DNA of 27,777 nt from NCBI GenBank assembly GCA_023436765.1, contig JAEZHX010000150.1, forward strand, positions 1 to 27,777. Reading direction: 5' to 3'. Source of the stretch: Bacillota bacterium. Its GTDB lineage: Bacteria; Bacillota; Clostridia; Lachnospirales; Lachnospiraceae. The position numbers and the translations under genes were made by a program. The notes under the pieces were generated by a model. The model did not search any database and was not told the DNA's origin. It saw only the letters and a program-made list of their open reading frames with translations. Below, in pieces: positions 7,251 to 15,414 of this stretch (the first letter of the stretch is position 1; each line of letters begins with the position of its first letter).

Positions 7251-8453
7251 ATGAAGTCTAACACTACCAAAGCAATCGGTTACAATCTGTTTCTGATTAA
7301 TGCTTTCGTATATATCGCCGGCTCTGTCTACGGGCCGTTCCAGAGCGCCTTTTTTTCCTCCCATGGAATGAATTCGGTTCAGATCGGAATTCTTATGACC
7401 ATCTCCCCTATCGCCTCCATCTGCATACAGCCTCTGTGGGCTATGGTCAGTGACAGGACCGGTAAACGTAAAGCGATCCTTTCCCTGGTAGCTCTCGGCA
7501 GTGGCCTTGGCTTATTAAGCTTTTACCTCGGAAATACCTTTCTGACCTATTTTATAGCATCCGTTATCTTTGCACTGTTTATCACCTCCATCGTTCCCTT
7601 AAGTGATGCCATCATCATACGGGAAGCGAATAAAACCAATCTTGATTTTGCTATGATCAGATTGGGTGGAACGATCGGCTTTTCGATTATGGTGGTCCTG
7701 GCAGGCCAGATTCTGAAAGTTCAACCGAATTCCCTGTTCTTTATGGGTTTCTTAGGATATATGTGCCTGTTACTATTTGTCCTTCGGCTGAAGAAGGATA
7801 CGGCTAAGGGCAGCAAACATGTGTTAAAGGCTCCGGAGGATTTGCTCGGAAAGAAGACCCGCGGAATTCTATCCATTTTCCGCTCCAGAACGATCATATT
7901 TGTACTGACCTTTGCACTCCTCAGCCAGATCGGACTCAGCTTCTACTGGAGCTTCCTGGGTGTCTATCTACTGGATCTGGGCTATGGCCAGACTGTTCTT
8001 GGCTGGGTGAACTGTATCTCTGCCTTAACCGAGATACCTACCTTGGTTTTCATTAACCGGCTGATCCGTAAATTCGGATCTATGAAAATACTATTTGCTT
8101 CCTGCCTTCTCTTAACTGTGAGACTTTTTTTAATCACCCTTGGAAGCCTGCCCATCATATTGCTTGCTCAGCTTCTCCATGGCTTTACCTATATGACCAT
8201 TTATTTCAGCTGTGCCGTCTACATCAATGATCATGTATGGCACGGTAAACAGTCTCAGGGCCAGAGCTTCTTAGCAATTGTTCAAACCGGTATTGGAAGC
8301 ATCATCGGTAACATCACAGGTGGCTATCTGGTTCGACAGCTCGGTATTACCTCTTCATATGCTTTTATGGCAGTCGCTATCATAGCCGCAGCCTTTGCGA
8401 TTGGTTTCGTCCAGGTAGTTTATCAGAAGAGCCGAAGGCAGCAACCGGTGTAG
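7251..8453 (+). CDS. Major facilitator superfamily transporter (MFS_1-like / LacY-like)
   Basis: The 400-residue protein has about twelve hydrophobic segments. The loop between helices 2 and 3, WAMVSDRTGKRK near residues 64-75, is the MFS signature (DRxGRR type). The N-terminal pattern with SVYGPFQSAFFSSHGMNSVQ resembles the MFS_1-like group that holds nucleoside/sugar proton symporters and phenylpropionate permeases. Substrate is not predictable. The ATG is preceded by CAAGGAG with eight-base spacing. It is divergent from the T-box operon and followed by a strong terminator. TATAAT at 7200-7205 is a candidate -10 box, but no good -35 box is visible. Confidence 0.88.
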   Translation: MKSNTTKAIGYNLFLINAFVYIAGSVYGPFQSAFFSSHGMNSVQIGILMTISPIASICIQPLWAMVSDRTGKRKAILSLVALGSGLGLLSFYLGNTFLTYFIASVIFALFITSIVPLSDAIIIREANKTNLDFAMIRLGGTIGFSIMVVLAGQILKVQPNSLFFMGFLGYMCLLLFVLRLKKDTAKGSKHVLKAPEDLLGKKTRGILSIFRSRTIIFVLTFALLSQIGLSFYWSFLGVYLLDLGYGQTVLGWVNCISALTEIPTLVFINRLIRKFGSMKILFASCLLLTVRLFLITLGSLPIILLAQLLHGFTYMTIYFSCAVYINDHVWHGKQSQGQSFLAIVQTGIGSIIGNITGGYLVRQLGITSSYAFMAVAIIAAAFAIGFVQVVYQKSRRQQPV

Positions 8454-8480
8454 CCTTGTTTCGATCTATTCTTAAAACCC

Positions 8481-8523
8481 AAGGAGGCAGAATGCGTTAT
8501 CCTACGCAGACTGCCTCCTTTCA
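8481..8523. terminator. Bidirectional terminator between convergent genes
   Basis: AAGGAGGCAG (8481-8490) pairs with CTGCCTCCTT (8511-8520), with an inner GCGT/ACGC stem. TTT follows on the plus strand, and a less regular T-rich stretch follows on the minus strand. It serves the MFS gene and the convergent zinc-ribbon gene ending at 8543. Confidence 0.85.
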
Positions 8524-8542
8524 TGAAACGATCAGGACAAAG

Positions 8543-10645
8543 CTACTCTACCAAGTAATGATCATCCAGATAGTATTCATAGTATTTATCATGCTTTAAA
8601 AGCATGGAAACCTCCTCGTCAATCTCTGCTTCCTGCCCATCATACAAGAATAAATCACCGGAACCATTATTTCGGTCATAGTTCTTCAGATACAGAATGC
8701 TCTTATCGTTTATGACGTAATAATCATAAACATCCGCTGACACCTCCGTTGTATCCGTCCCATCATAATACATCAGGGTCCCCGCTAATGTATCACTGTT
8801 ATATTCCGTGAGATAATAAAAACCATTCCCCTCCTCCGAAGGGATTAATAGCTTAAATCGGACATCCTTATCTATCCTGTTCTTGTCAAGATAAAGATCG
8901 CCATAGGAATCCTCCGCATTCTTAAAATACAGGACTGTATCCCTGCCCTTCAGTATCTGATAGAAAGATATTCCACTGTCATATGTCTCCGGAATGCCAA
9001 GACCGGAATTCTTAATCGGCACACGGATCAGCTCACCGGAACCGTTCCCCGGATCATAATGGTCAATATAATAAAGGTACGTCAGGCTTGTATCAAATTG
9101 AAAATAATCTCCCTGCTCCTGCCTAATTCCGGAGGCTACTGCACCAATCGCAGCAAAGAGCTTCATAGAGGTACGGTCGTGTCCATCCCCTGGGGCAGAC
9201 ACCTCACTCAGATCGGTTATATCAGATAACTTCTTTTTCTCTATCCTTTCGTTAAATTGATTACTATAGACGATGGCAGGGTGTTCATCTCCGGTACTGA
9301 TGACACTCTTAAACGCATCAGAAACAATCACTGAGGCTTTTGTATCATAGAAGTACAAGGTACCATGGGTCTGTACAAAGGTTTCCTGATTCAAAGCTTC
9401 TCTTAAGCTGTCACGCTCCTTCTTCTTCCCATAGAGCAGTTCTGCAGCGTTAAAGGTGTCGTACTCCAGGTAGTACTGTTCCAAGGCAGCCTGATAACGC
9501 CTGTCCCAATCCGTATTATAGCTTTTGATTTTCTCAGCGAAAACAGCATAGTCTTTTTGATAGTCCTCCCAGTCCGTCATCCCGTTGCGATCAGTGTAAG
9601 CATACCAGTCAGGCTCCTCCGGCGCGGGGCTGTCCGGCCGGCTGTCATCATAGGACGGATATATTGGCGGTATCGGCTCAGTCATATTTCTGTCCGCCTC
9701 CAGCATATCATCCTCAACGAGCTCGCTTAGTTTCCTATCTTCCATTGATCGTTGGCAATAATAGATCTCACCGGTCTCATAGACCTTCAAAACCTCGGAT
9801 ACTCCGGAAAGGATCTTCTCCCTCTTCTTACCATCAACGGATAGAAATAACTCATCCCCCTTCAAATAATAAAGCTTCTTCAGATCCGGAGTACAATAAA
9901 CAAATTCTGTGATATGATCGAGCTTTTCCTTATCCTCGGCTTCACTCTTATAGAAAAGTTGATTCTCATTATTGAACCAGATCAGTCTGGAACCATCTTT
10001 GCTGGAGACAAAATAGGAAACATCGTCAGCAATTTTATCCCCATCTGCAAGATTACTTTCATATAGCTCGTTCTCAGAATTTAGGTAATATACCCTGGTA
10101 CCGGCCTCATTAATTTCATAATTCCAGATGCTCTTAGCTACCTTCTCCGATTTGCTGCCCTTTTTCTGAAGGTCCAGATAGTATAGATCAATATCTCCAT
10201 TCAGTTCAGAGATCTCACCGGGAAAGAATACCCTACTGCCTTTCTCATTGAACTTAATCATAAAATTCATACGGAATTCGAAATATTGATCCTCCTGATT
10301 GCTGTCATAAATATCTTTGGTAAGTTTAATTGCTGTTCCCGACTTCACAGGTTTATAATAAAAATATCCATCCCTTAGGTAGACAAAGCCCTCTGAAGCC
10401 TTCTTCGGATATGGATATAGCAATAAGGTCAGGATCACTGTTGTAAACAAAATTCCTGCCACAGGAAGTAGGATATGCCATTTCTTCCTGTTCCCTACCC
10501 TTAACTCTTTCCTGGGCTGATAAACAGATTGCATTACCTGCTTTGCCATTCCCTGAGCCTTTGCATTATCACCTAAATTCGTGCCACAGTAGTTGCAGAA
10601 TTTTGCTTCCTCCTCAAATTGTGTACTGCAATTCGGACATATCAT
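8543..10645 (-). CDS. Membrane-anchored zinc-ribbon protein with large extracytoplasmic repeat domain, function unknown
   Basis: The 700-residue product opens with a zinc ribbon, MICPNCSTQF...FCNYCG, with cysteines at 3, 6, 17 and 20. A basic linker and one transmembrane helix (about 56-77) follow. The rest is probably outside the cell. It contains many short beta-type units with aromatic pairs, such as LRDGYFYYK, RVYYLNSENELYES, KLYYLKGDELFLS and TVLYFKNAEDSYGDLYLDK. These resemble the repeats of beta-propeller or DUF5050-type domains. A proline-rich, Tyr/Asp-rich insert lies near 325-390. The GGGGGAG site before the ATG and a promoter at 10739-10767 support the start. It is monocistronic. 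I do not recognise a specific function; sensing or envelope binding are possibilities only. Confidence 0.8.
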   Translation of the reverse strand: MICPNCSTQFEEEAKFCNYCGTNLGDNAKAQGMAKQVMQSVYQPRKELRVGNRKKWHILLPVAGILFTTVILTLLLYPYPKKASEGFVYLRDGYFYYKPVKSGTAIKLTKDIYDSNQEDQYFEFRMNFMIKFNEKGSRVFFPGEISELNGDIDLYYLDLQKKGSKSEKVAKSIWNYEINEAGTRVYYLNSENELYESNLADGDKIADDVSYFVSSKDGSRLIWFNNENQLFYKSEAEDKEKLDHITEFVYCTPDLKKLYYLKGDELFLSVDGKKREKILSGVSEVLKVYETGEIYYCQRSMEDRKLSELVEDDMLEADRNMTEPIPPIYPSYDDSRPDSPAPEEPDWYAYTDRNGMTDWEDYQKDYAVFAEKIKSYNTDWDRRYQAALEQYYLEYDTFNAAELLYGKKKERDSLREALNQETFVQTHGTLYFYDTKASVIVSDAFKSVISTGDEHPAIVYSNQFNERIEKKKLSDITDLSEVSAPGDGHDRTSMKLFAAIGAVASGIRQEQGDYFQFDTSLTYLYYIDHYDPGNGSGELIRVPIKNSGLGIPETYDSGISFYQILKGRDTVLYFKNAEDSYGDLYLDKNRIDKDVRFKLLIPSEEGNGFYYLTEYNSDTLAGTLMYYDGTDTTEVSADVYDYYVINDKSILYLKNYDRNNGSGDLFLYDGQEAEIDEEVSMLLKHDKYYEYYLDDHYLVE

Positions 10646-10738
10646 TCCAGGTTCTCCCCCATCTCTTTCGCTTCTTCTATGTTTCTTCCTGATTTGCGAT
10701 TCTTCTCTATATTATTTGTTAATTTTTTCCTTTCTTAT

Positions 10739-10767
10739 ATAATAATCCAAAATATGGTAATCGTCAA
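10739..10767 (-). promoter_or_regulatory. Sigma-A promoter of the zinc-ribbon protein gene
   Basis: TTGACG (10762-10767) and TATTAT (10739-10744) on the minus strand are separated by 17 bases; each differs from consensus at one position. The start codon is about 90 bases downstream. Confidence 0.65.
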
Positions 10768-10855
10768 TCCATAATCCCTTACGGTACATAGGAAAGTAGT
10801 ATGGTTTCTTCATAAAGCTCATTTACGAGCAAGGATACCTATGCATCACCTTCAT

Positions 10856-10920
10856 ACAAAAATACCCTGTATGGAACAGGAACCATGAACCGGTGCCTTC
10901 ACATACAGGGCTATCTTTCC
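10856..10920 (-). terminator. Rho-independent terminator of prfC
   Basis: On the minus strand CCCTGTATG (10920-10912) pairs with CATACAGGG (10873-10865), followed by TATTTTTG. It lies about 30 bases past the prfC stop codon. Confidence 0.85.
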
Positions 10921-10952
10921 TTCATTATTATTTCTGCTTACTTCGGTTTTGC

Positions 10953-12548
10953 CTATTCGTTGTTCGTACCGAACTCGGATAATACCAGCTCCTTATTTCT
11001 CTCCAATGCCATCTTGATACTCCAGCTGTTGACAAACAACAGCAGGGGGTTACCCTTCAGGTCCTTGACCTTCTTCGTATCGGAAGAAACACTCAGCTTA
11101 CTGACATCGATATCCTTGTTGTCGATCCAACGGATGTATTCATAGGGAAGAGTATCTAATCTTACCTCTACTCCATACTCAAAATCCAGTCGGAATTTCA
11201 GGACATCAAACTGAAGGGATCCGACCACACCGACGATGATCTCCTCCATTCCTGTGTTGTACTCCTGGAAGATTTGAATTGCTCCTTCCTGAGCAATCTG
11301 GGTAATTCCCTTCAGAAACTGCTTCCGTTTCATGGTATCCACCTGACGCACCTTAGCAAAATGCTCCGGTGAAAAGGTTGGAATTCCCTCATAACGGAAT
11401 TTCTTATCCGGCATGCAGAGTGTATCTCCGATGGAAAAGATACCAGGATCAAATACACCGATGATATCACCGGCATAAGCCTCCTCGATGATTTTTCTCT
11501 CCTGAGCCATTAGCTGCTGAGGTTGGGTTAAACGCAGTACCTTATTCCCCTGGACATGGTTTACCTCCATACCTGCCGTGAATTTACCGGAACAGATTCT
11601 CATGAAAGCAATACGATCCCGGTGGGCTTTATTCATATTAGCCTGTATCTTAAACACAAAGGCAGAGAATTCATTGGTAACCGGATCGATCTTCCCTTCA
11701 GAGGAGCTTCTCGGAAGGGGGGAGGTCGTCATGGACAGGTAGTGCCTTAAGAAGGTTTCGACTCCGAAATTCGTCAGCGCCGAACCGAAGAATACCGGTG
11801 TCAGCTTGCCCTCCAGAACCAGCTCAAGATCAAAATCACTGCTTGCCCCGTCAATCAATTCTATTTCCTCGGACAGAATGGCATGATTCTCCCTGCCGAT
11901 CAGCTGATCCAGATTCGGATCTCCCAGCTCCACCTCAATCGTATCGACTTCCCTCTGACCGTTATGAGCGGCATAGAAGCGATTGATGTGCTTCGATCCT
12001 CTATCATAAATACCTTTGAAATTCTTACCGGAACCAATTGGCCAGTTCATCGGACAGGTACGGATTCCCAACACTGTTTCAATCTCATCCAGCAGCTCAA
12101 AGGTATCCCTGGATTCCCGGTCAAGCTTGTTGATGAACGTAAAAATAGGTATATGCCGCATCACGCAAACCTTGAAAAGCTTCATGGTCTGGCTTTCAAC
12201 ACCTTTAGAGGCATCTATGACCATGACAGCTGAATCAGCAGCCATCAGGGTTCGGTAGGTATCCTCTGAGAAGTCCTGATGTCCCGGTGTATCTAATATA
12301 TTAATACAATAATCCTCATAATTAAACTGCATCACTGAGGAAGTAACCGAAATACCACGCTGTTTCTCTATCTCCATCCAATCCGATACGGCATGCCTCT
12401 CTGTTTTTCTGCCCTTAACGGAGCCTGCCAGATTAATTGCTCCTCCATACAATAACAACTTTTCCGTCAGGGTTGTCTTACCAGCATCCGGATGGGAAAT
12501 AATTGCAAAGGTTCGTCTTTTTTGTATTTCATTTGAATAATCAGTCAA
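10953..12548 (-). CDS. prfC: Peptide chain release factor 3 (RF3)
   Basis: RF3 is the translational GTPase that recycles RF1/RF2 from the ribosome after termination. G1 is HPDAGKTT near residues 19-26, the G3 motif is DTPGHQDF, and G4 is NKLD. The C-terminal part keeps the RF3 pattern VGVVGSLQFDVLKFRLDFEYGVEV. An in-frame ATG exists at 12569, but the ribosome binding site GGAGG (12558-12562) lies inside that extension. It is nine bases before a TTG at 12548, so translation most likely starts at TTG. That start gives 531 residues and about ten residues before KRRTFAIISHPDAGKTT, close to the E. coli N-terminus. It has its own promoter and terminator. Confidence 0.95.
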   Translation of the reverse strand: MTDYSNEIQKRRTFAIISHPDAGKTTLTEKLLLYGGAINLAGSVKGRKTERHAVSDWMEIEKQRGISVTSSVMQFNYEDYCINILDTPGHQDFSEDTYRTLMAADSAVMVIDASKGVESQTMKLFKVCVMRHIPIFTFINKLDRESRDTFELLDEIETVLGIRTCPMNWPIGSGKNFKGIYDRGSKHINRFYAAHNGQREVDTIEVELGDPNLDQLIGRENHAILSEEIELIDGASSDFDLELVLEGKLTPVFFGSALTNFGVETFLRHYLSMTTSPLPRSSSEGKIDPVTNEFSAFVFKIQANMNKAHRDRIAFMRICSGKFTAGMEVNHVQGNKVLRLTQPQQLMAQERKIIEEAYAGDIIGVFDPGIFSIGDTLCMPDKKFRYEGIPTFSPEHFAKVRQVDTMKRKQFLKGITQIAQEGAIQIFQEYNTGMEEIIVGVVGSLQFDVLKFRLDFEYGVEVRLDTLPYEYIRWIDNKDIDVSKLSVSSDTKKVKDLKGNPLLLFVNSWSIKMALERNKELVLSEFGTNNE

Positions 12549-12583
12549 GTTGTGTTTCCTCCAAATCATTAATAAACTTATTT

Positions 12584-12613
12584 ATCATATAATGAAACAG
12601 AGGTTATTGTCAA
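12584..12613 (-). promoter_or_regulatory. Sigma-A promoter of prfC
   Basis: TTGACA (12608-12613) is a perfect -35 box. TATGAT (12584-12589) is a five-of-six -10 box after an 18-base spacer. It lies immediately after the stop codon of the upstream binding-protein gene and about 35 bases before the prfC TTG start. Confidence 0.75.
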
Positions 12614-12627
12614 GAAGCCATTTGCTT

Positions 12628-13578
12628 CTATTTCCTTCTTTTCAGCAGGGATATACCTGTATTCAGCTCCGACGGTCCTGTATCCAGCCCTTCCAGTGCC
12701 GCATACGCTTCTGCCATCCCCAAATATCCCATGGTATATGGATTTTGTGCTAATACTGCGATCAGACTTCCATCCCGAAGCAGACTAAGATTCTCCTCCG
12801 ATCGGTCAAATCCGATTCCTACGATTTTTGCCTTGTTCGCCTGGATCGCTTTCCCCATTCCTTCGGTTGTCCCTTCGTTAGTTCCGAATAAAGCTACCAA
12901 ATCGGAATTCTCAGCGATCATTTGTGCAGCAGCTGTTTCAGATGCAACCGGGTCGCCTTCCGGATAAACCGTATCCAGAAGTCTGAATCTTCCATCCTTC
13001 TCTATCACCGAACGGAACCCTAATTCCCTGTTCATGGTAGAATTCGTTGCCGTACTGACTCCGATTATCCCAATGGAGCCACTCCTGATGTCTCTTGCTT
13101 CCAGCTCCTCCAGTATCGTATCCGCAGCAGTATTTCCAGCAAAATAATTGTTGGTAACCAGAGTCACAACCGCTTCTTCATATGCAGGAGAATCCACATA
13201 GATAAACAGAACTCCTTTCGCTTTGGCATCCTCAATGGCCGTTGATATCGCTACCGGATCATTTGCGGCCAGGAGAATCAGATCCGCTCCATCCTCAACT
13301 GCCTGATAGATCAATTCAATCTGCTTCGTGTTATCTCTATTCTCCGGTGCCACCCATTGATAATCAATTCCAAGCAATTCCGCCATCTTTGCTGCTCCGT
13401 CGTTCAGCCGATACCAGTGCTGATCCCTCTGATCCATCGTGATCAGGTAGACTCTATGCTTAGGCTGTCCGGGGGAGAGTGCTTCATCTGTATCATTATT
13501 TCTTCTATAGAGGATGGCTGGTATCGTACAACTCAGTAAAATGATAAGGAGGAGCAAAGCAGGTTTCATCCTTTTCAA
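12628..13578 (-). CDS. Orphan sugar-type periplasmic-binding protein, membrane-anchored or lipoprotein
   Basis: The protein is a type 1 periplasmic-binding fold of the RbsB/Peripla_BP_4 group. HRVYLITMDQRDQHWYRLND starts the first lobe. DLILLAANDPVAISTAIEDA and LVALFGTNEGTTEGMGKAI are typical sugar-binding segments. The open frame extends to an ATG at 13674, but AAGGAGGGA (13586-13594) lies seven bases before a TTG at 13578, which is the likely start (316 residues). The N-terminus KRMKPALLLLIILLSC holds a possible lipobox (LLSC), or an uncleaved anchor because Arg-Arg follows. No permease or ATPase gene is adjacent, so it may serve a sensor or a distant transporter. prfC follows closely on the same strand. 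Confidence 0.8.
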   Translation of the reverse strand: MKRMKPALLLLIILLSCTIPAILYRRNNDTDEALSPGQPKHRVYLITMDQRDQHWYRLNDGAAKMAELLGIDYQWVAPENRDNTKQIELIYQAVEDGADLILLAANDPVAISTAIEDAKAKGVLFIYVDSPAYEEAVVTLVTNNYFAGNTAADTILEELEARDIRSGSIGIIGVSTATNSTMNRELGFRSVIEKDGRFRLLDTVYPEGDPVASETAAAQMIAENSDLVALFGTNEGTTEGMGKAIQANKAKIVGIGFDRSEENLSLLRDGSLIAVLAQNPYTMGYLGMAEAYAALEGLDTGPSELNTGISLLKRRK

Positions 13579-13721
13579 TAGAGTTTCCCTCCTTCTGAAT
13601 ACTGTGACCTTATCATAGCTCCGTTCTCGATAACATCTGACTGCTATTACTACCGGAATGGTACAAGGCCTCATTACATCACAAATATATTCATTGCCAC
13701 CGTGTAATTATTACAGAATCG

Positions 13722-13758
13722 AAAAGGCCTGCATTAGAATCAGATGCAGGCCTTTCCC
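13722..13758. terminator. Strong bidirectional terminator after the GH43 operon
   Basis: AAAGGCCTGCAT (13723-13734) pairs perfectly with ATGCAGGCCTTT (13744-13755) around a nine-base loop. T-runs are present on both strands. It separates the GH43 operon from the orphan binding-protein gene. Confidence 0.88.
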
Positions 13759-13798
13759 TTAAGAGGAGAAGTATGTTCTCTCCTGTTATCATATATGA

Positions 13799-15340
13799 TT
13801 ATGGTAATCTAGGATTCCTTTTTTCGCAGTGATAGTAGTCAAAGTCCGCATAGCCTCCGGTTTGGAGTGTGGCATAGCAGAACAGGGCTGCCCTGTAGCC
13901 CATGAAATGATCAAGGGTGTATTTCATATGTAGTGTATCCTTAAGCTCTATCCAGCTCTCCCCATCATAGGAGTAGGAAAAATAAGCGGTATCTACAACT
14001 GATAGCTCCGGTATTGCTCCAGAATTAAAATGATAAAAAATTTTTAAGCCTACTCGATTCTTTTGCAGGGGTAGTTCAAGGTTTATGGCCGGATTTCCTG
14101 TGCCGTCGTTCATTGCAAGGACCAGCTGCTTCCTGCCGTCCTCAGCCACCCTTACACCGAGCATTCCGTAGCTGTTCTGGAAGGCAGCAATCCCCGCATT
14201 ATCTCCCGGCTTCATCCCTGACGTATCCAGTAATGTCTCTGCTGTGAAGACGGGGCCAAGGGTCCTCTGCGACAGAGTATTCCTGGCAGACAGGATATTC
14301 TCTGCTATGCTTCCGGTAGTCAATCGCAGATAGCCGGGCCTTGCGGTAACAGACCATAGGGAGTTGTTCGGATTGTGATTCCACTGCCAGGGAAGCTTCA
14401 AAACATTTTCCGAGTAGTCAAACTCATCCTTCATGGCGATATGAGCAGAAGGATGGTCCACTGTACTGATATCTGTTTCGATTGGTACCTTACCCTCTTG
14501 GGCCATCATTGGCCATCCTTGATACCAGACCAGCGGGACCAGGATTGGGATACGGCCCACGGCATCATGATCCTGGAACAGAAAGCCATACCAGTTACCC
14601 TCTGGTGTCTCAATTATTCCGCCCTGTGCAACACCATTATTTCCGTAGCTGAATGCATCATCCAAAACTACTTTTCCTTCGTATTCTCCCAAAAGAGAAG
14701 CGCATCGATAACACCATTCGATTCTTCTGCAGGACCCGATTTTAGGCCATTCAATGACGAATAGATAGTACTTCCCATTTATTTTATAGAAATGGCTGCC
14801 CTCCGAGTTTAGGAGGTTCGTGCTTCTTACCGTATTGACCAGTACCTGATCTACTCCATTCGTTTTTACCCTGCTCGCATCCGAGGTAAGCTCTGTAATT
14901 CTGATGATGCCATTTCCATGAATAAGAAATACTCTGCCGTCGTCCTCAAAGAATAGGGAGGGATCATGGTAGGTCCCGGGAAGGACGGACCTTTCCCATG
15001 GACCCTTCACAATATCCTCAGTATGATAGAGATAGGTCTGATTCATATCCAGACTGGCAAAGCAGACATAGAATCTGCTGCCATGATATCGAAGGCTTGC
15101 CGCCCAGGAGCCCCTGCCATAGATATTTTTACCCTTAGACAATTGATAGCTGTCATTTTCCTCTAGTCGGTCATATACATAGGACACGATCTCCCAATCA
15201 GCCAGATCCCTGCTTCTCATAACAGGCACTCCGGGAGACAGATGCATCGTTGTACTGACCATATAGTAATATTCCCCGACACGGATCACATCGGGATCCG
15301 GAACATCCGCCCAAATCAACGGGTTCGTTGCTTGCTTCAT
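13799..15340 (-). CDS. Glycoside hydrolase family 43, beta-xylosidase / alpha-L-arabinofuranosidase type
   Basis: The 513-residue protein has a five-bladed GH43 domain followed by a C-terminal beta-sandwich (about 310-510), as in two-domain GH43 xylosidases. The probable catalytic residues are the base D15 in VPDPDVI, the pKa-modulating D126 in YHDPSLFFEDDG, and the acid E180 in NSEGSHFYKINGKYYLF. There is no signal peptide, so it should act in the cytoplasm on imported xylo- or arabino-oligosaccharides. AGGAGG eight bases before the ATG supports the start. It is the second gene of an operon, 74 bases after the other GH43 gene, and ends at a strong terminator. Xylosidase versus arabinofuranosidase activity cannot be settled from sequence. 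Confidence 0.88.
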   Translation of the reverse strand: MKQATNPLIWADVPDPDVIRVGEYYYMVSTTMHLSPGVPVMRSRDLADWEIVSYVYDRLEENDSYQLSKGKNIYGRGSWAASLRYHGSRFYVCFASLDMNQTYLYHTEDIVKGPWERSVLPGTYHDPSLFFEDDGRVFLIHGNGIIRITELTSDASRVKTNGVDQVLVNTVRSTNLLNSEGSHFYKINGKYYLFVIEWPKIGSCRRIEWCYRCASLLGEYEGKVVLDDAFSYGNNGVAQGGIIETPEGNWYGFLFQDHDAVGRIPILVPLVWYQGWPMMAQEGKVPIETDISTVDHPSAHIAMKDEFDYSENVLKLPWQWNHNPNNSLWSVTARPGYLRLTTGSIAENILSARNTLSQRTLGPVFTAETLLDTSGMKPGDNAGIAAFQNSYGMLGVRVAEDGRKQLVLAMNDGTGNPAINLELPLQKNRVGLKIFYHFNSGAIPELSVVDTAYFSYSYDGESWIELKDTLHMKYTLDHFMGYRAALFCYATLQTGGYADFDYYHCEKRNPRLP

Positions 15341-15414
15341 TCTGAATGCCTCCTAATGCTTGCTGACAATTCTCAGGCTGTAAATGCAACGGTCAGGTAA
15401 TGAGCTCCCGGCGA

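Larger units (their letters stand above)
10646..10952. other. Intergenic region between prfC and the zinc-ribbon gene
   Basis: About 300 bases without a gene. It holds the terminator of prfC (10858-10920) and the promoter of the zinc-ribbon gene (10739-10767). The bases between them, 10770-10855, show nothing else I can support. Confidence 0.6.

Noticed and set aside
11883..12233. 116-residue plus-strand open frame
   Set aside because: It is a shadow of prfC on the opposite strand.
14375..14764. 129-residue plus-strand open frame
   Set aside because: It is fully antisense to the GH43 gene and lacks a ribosome binding site.
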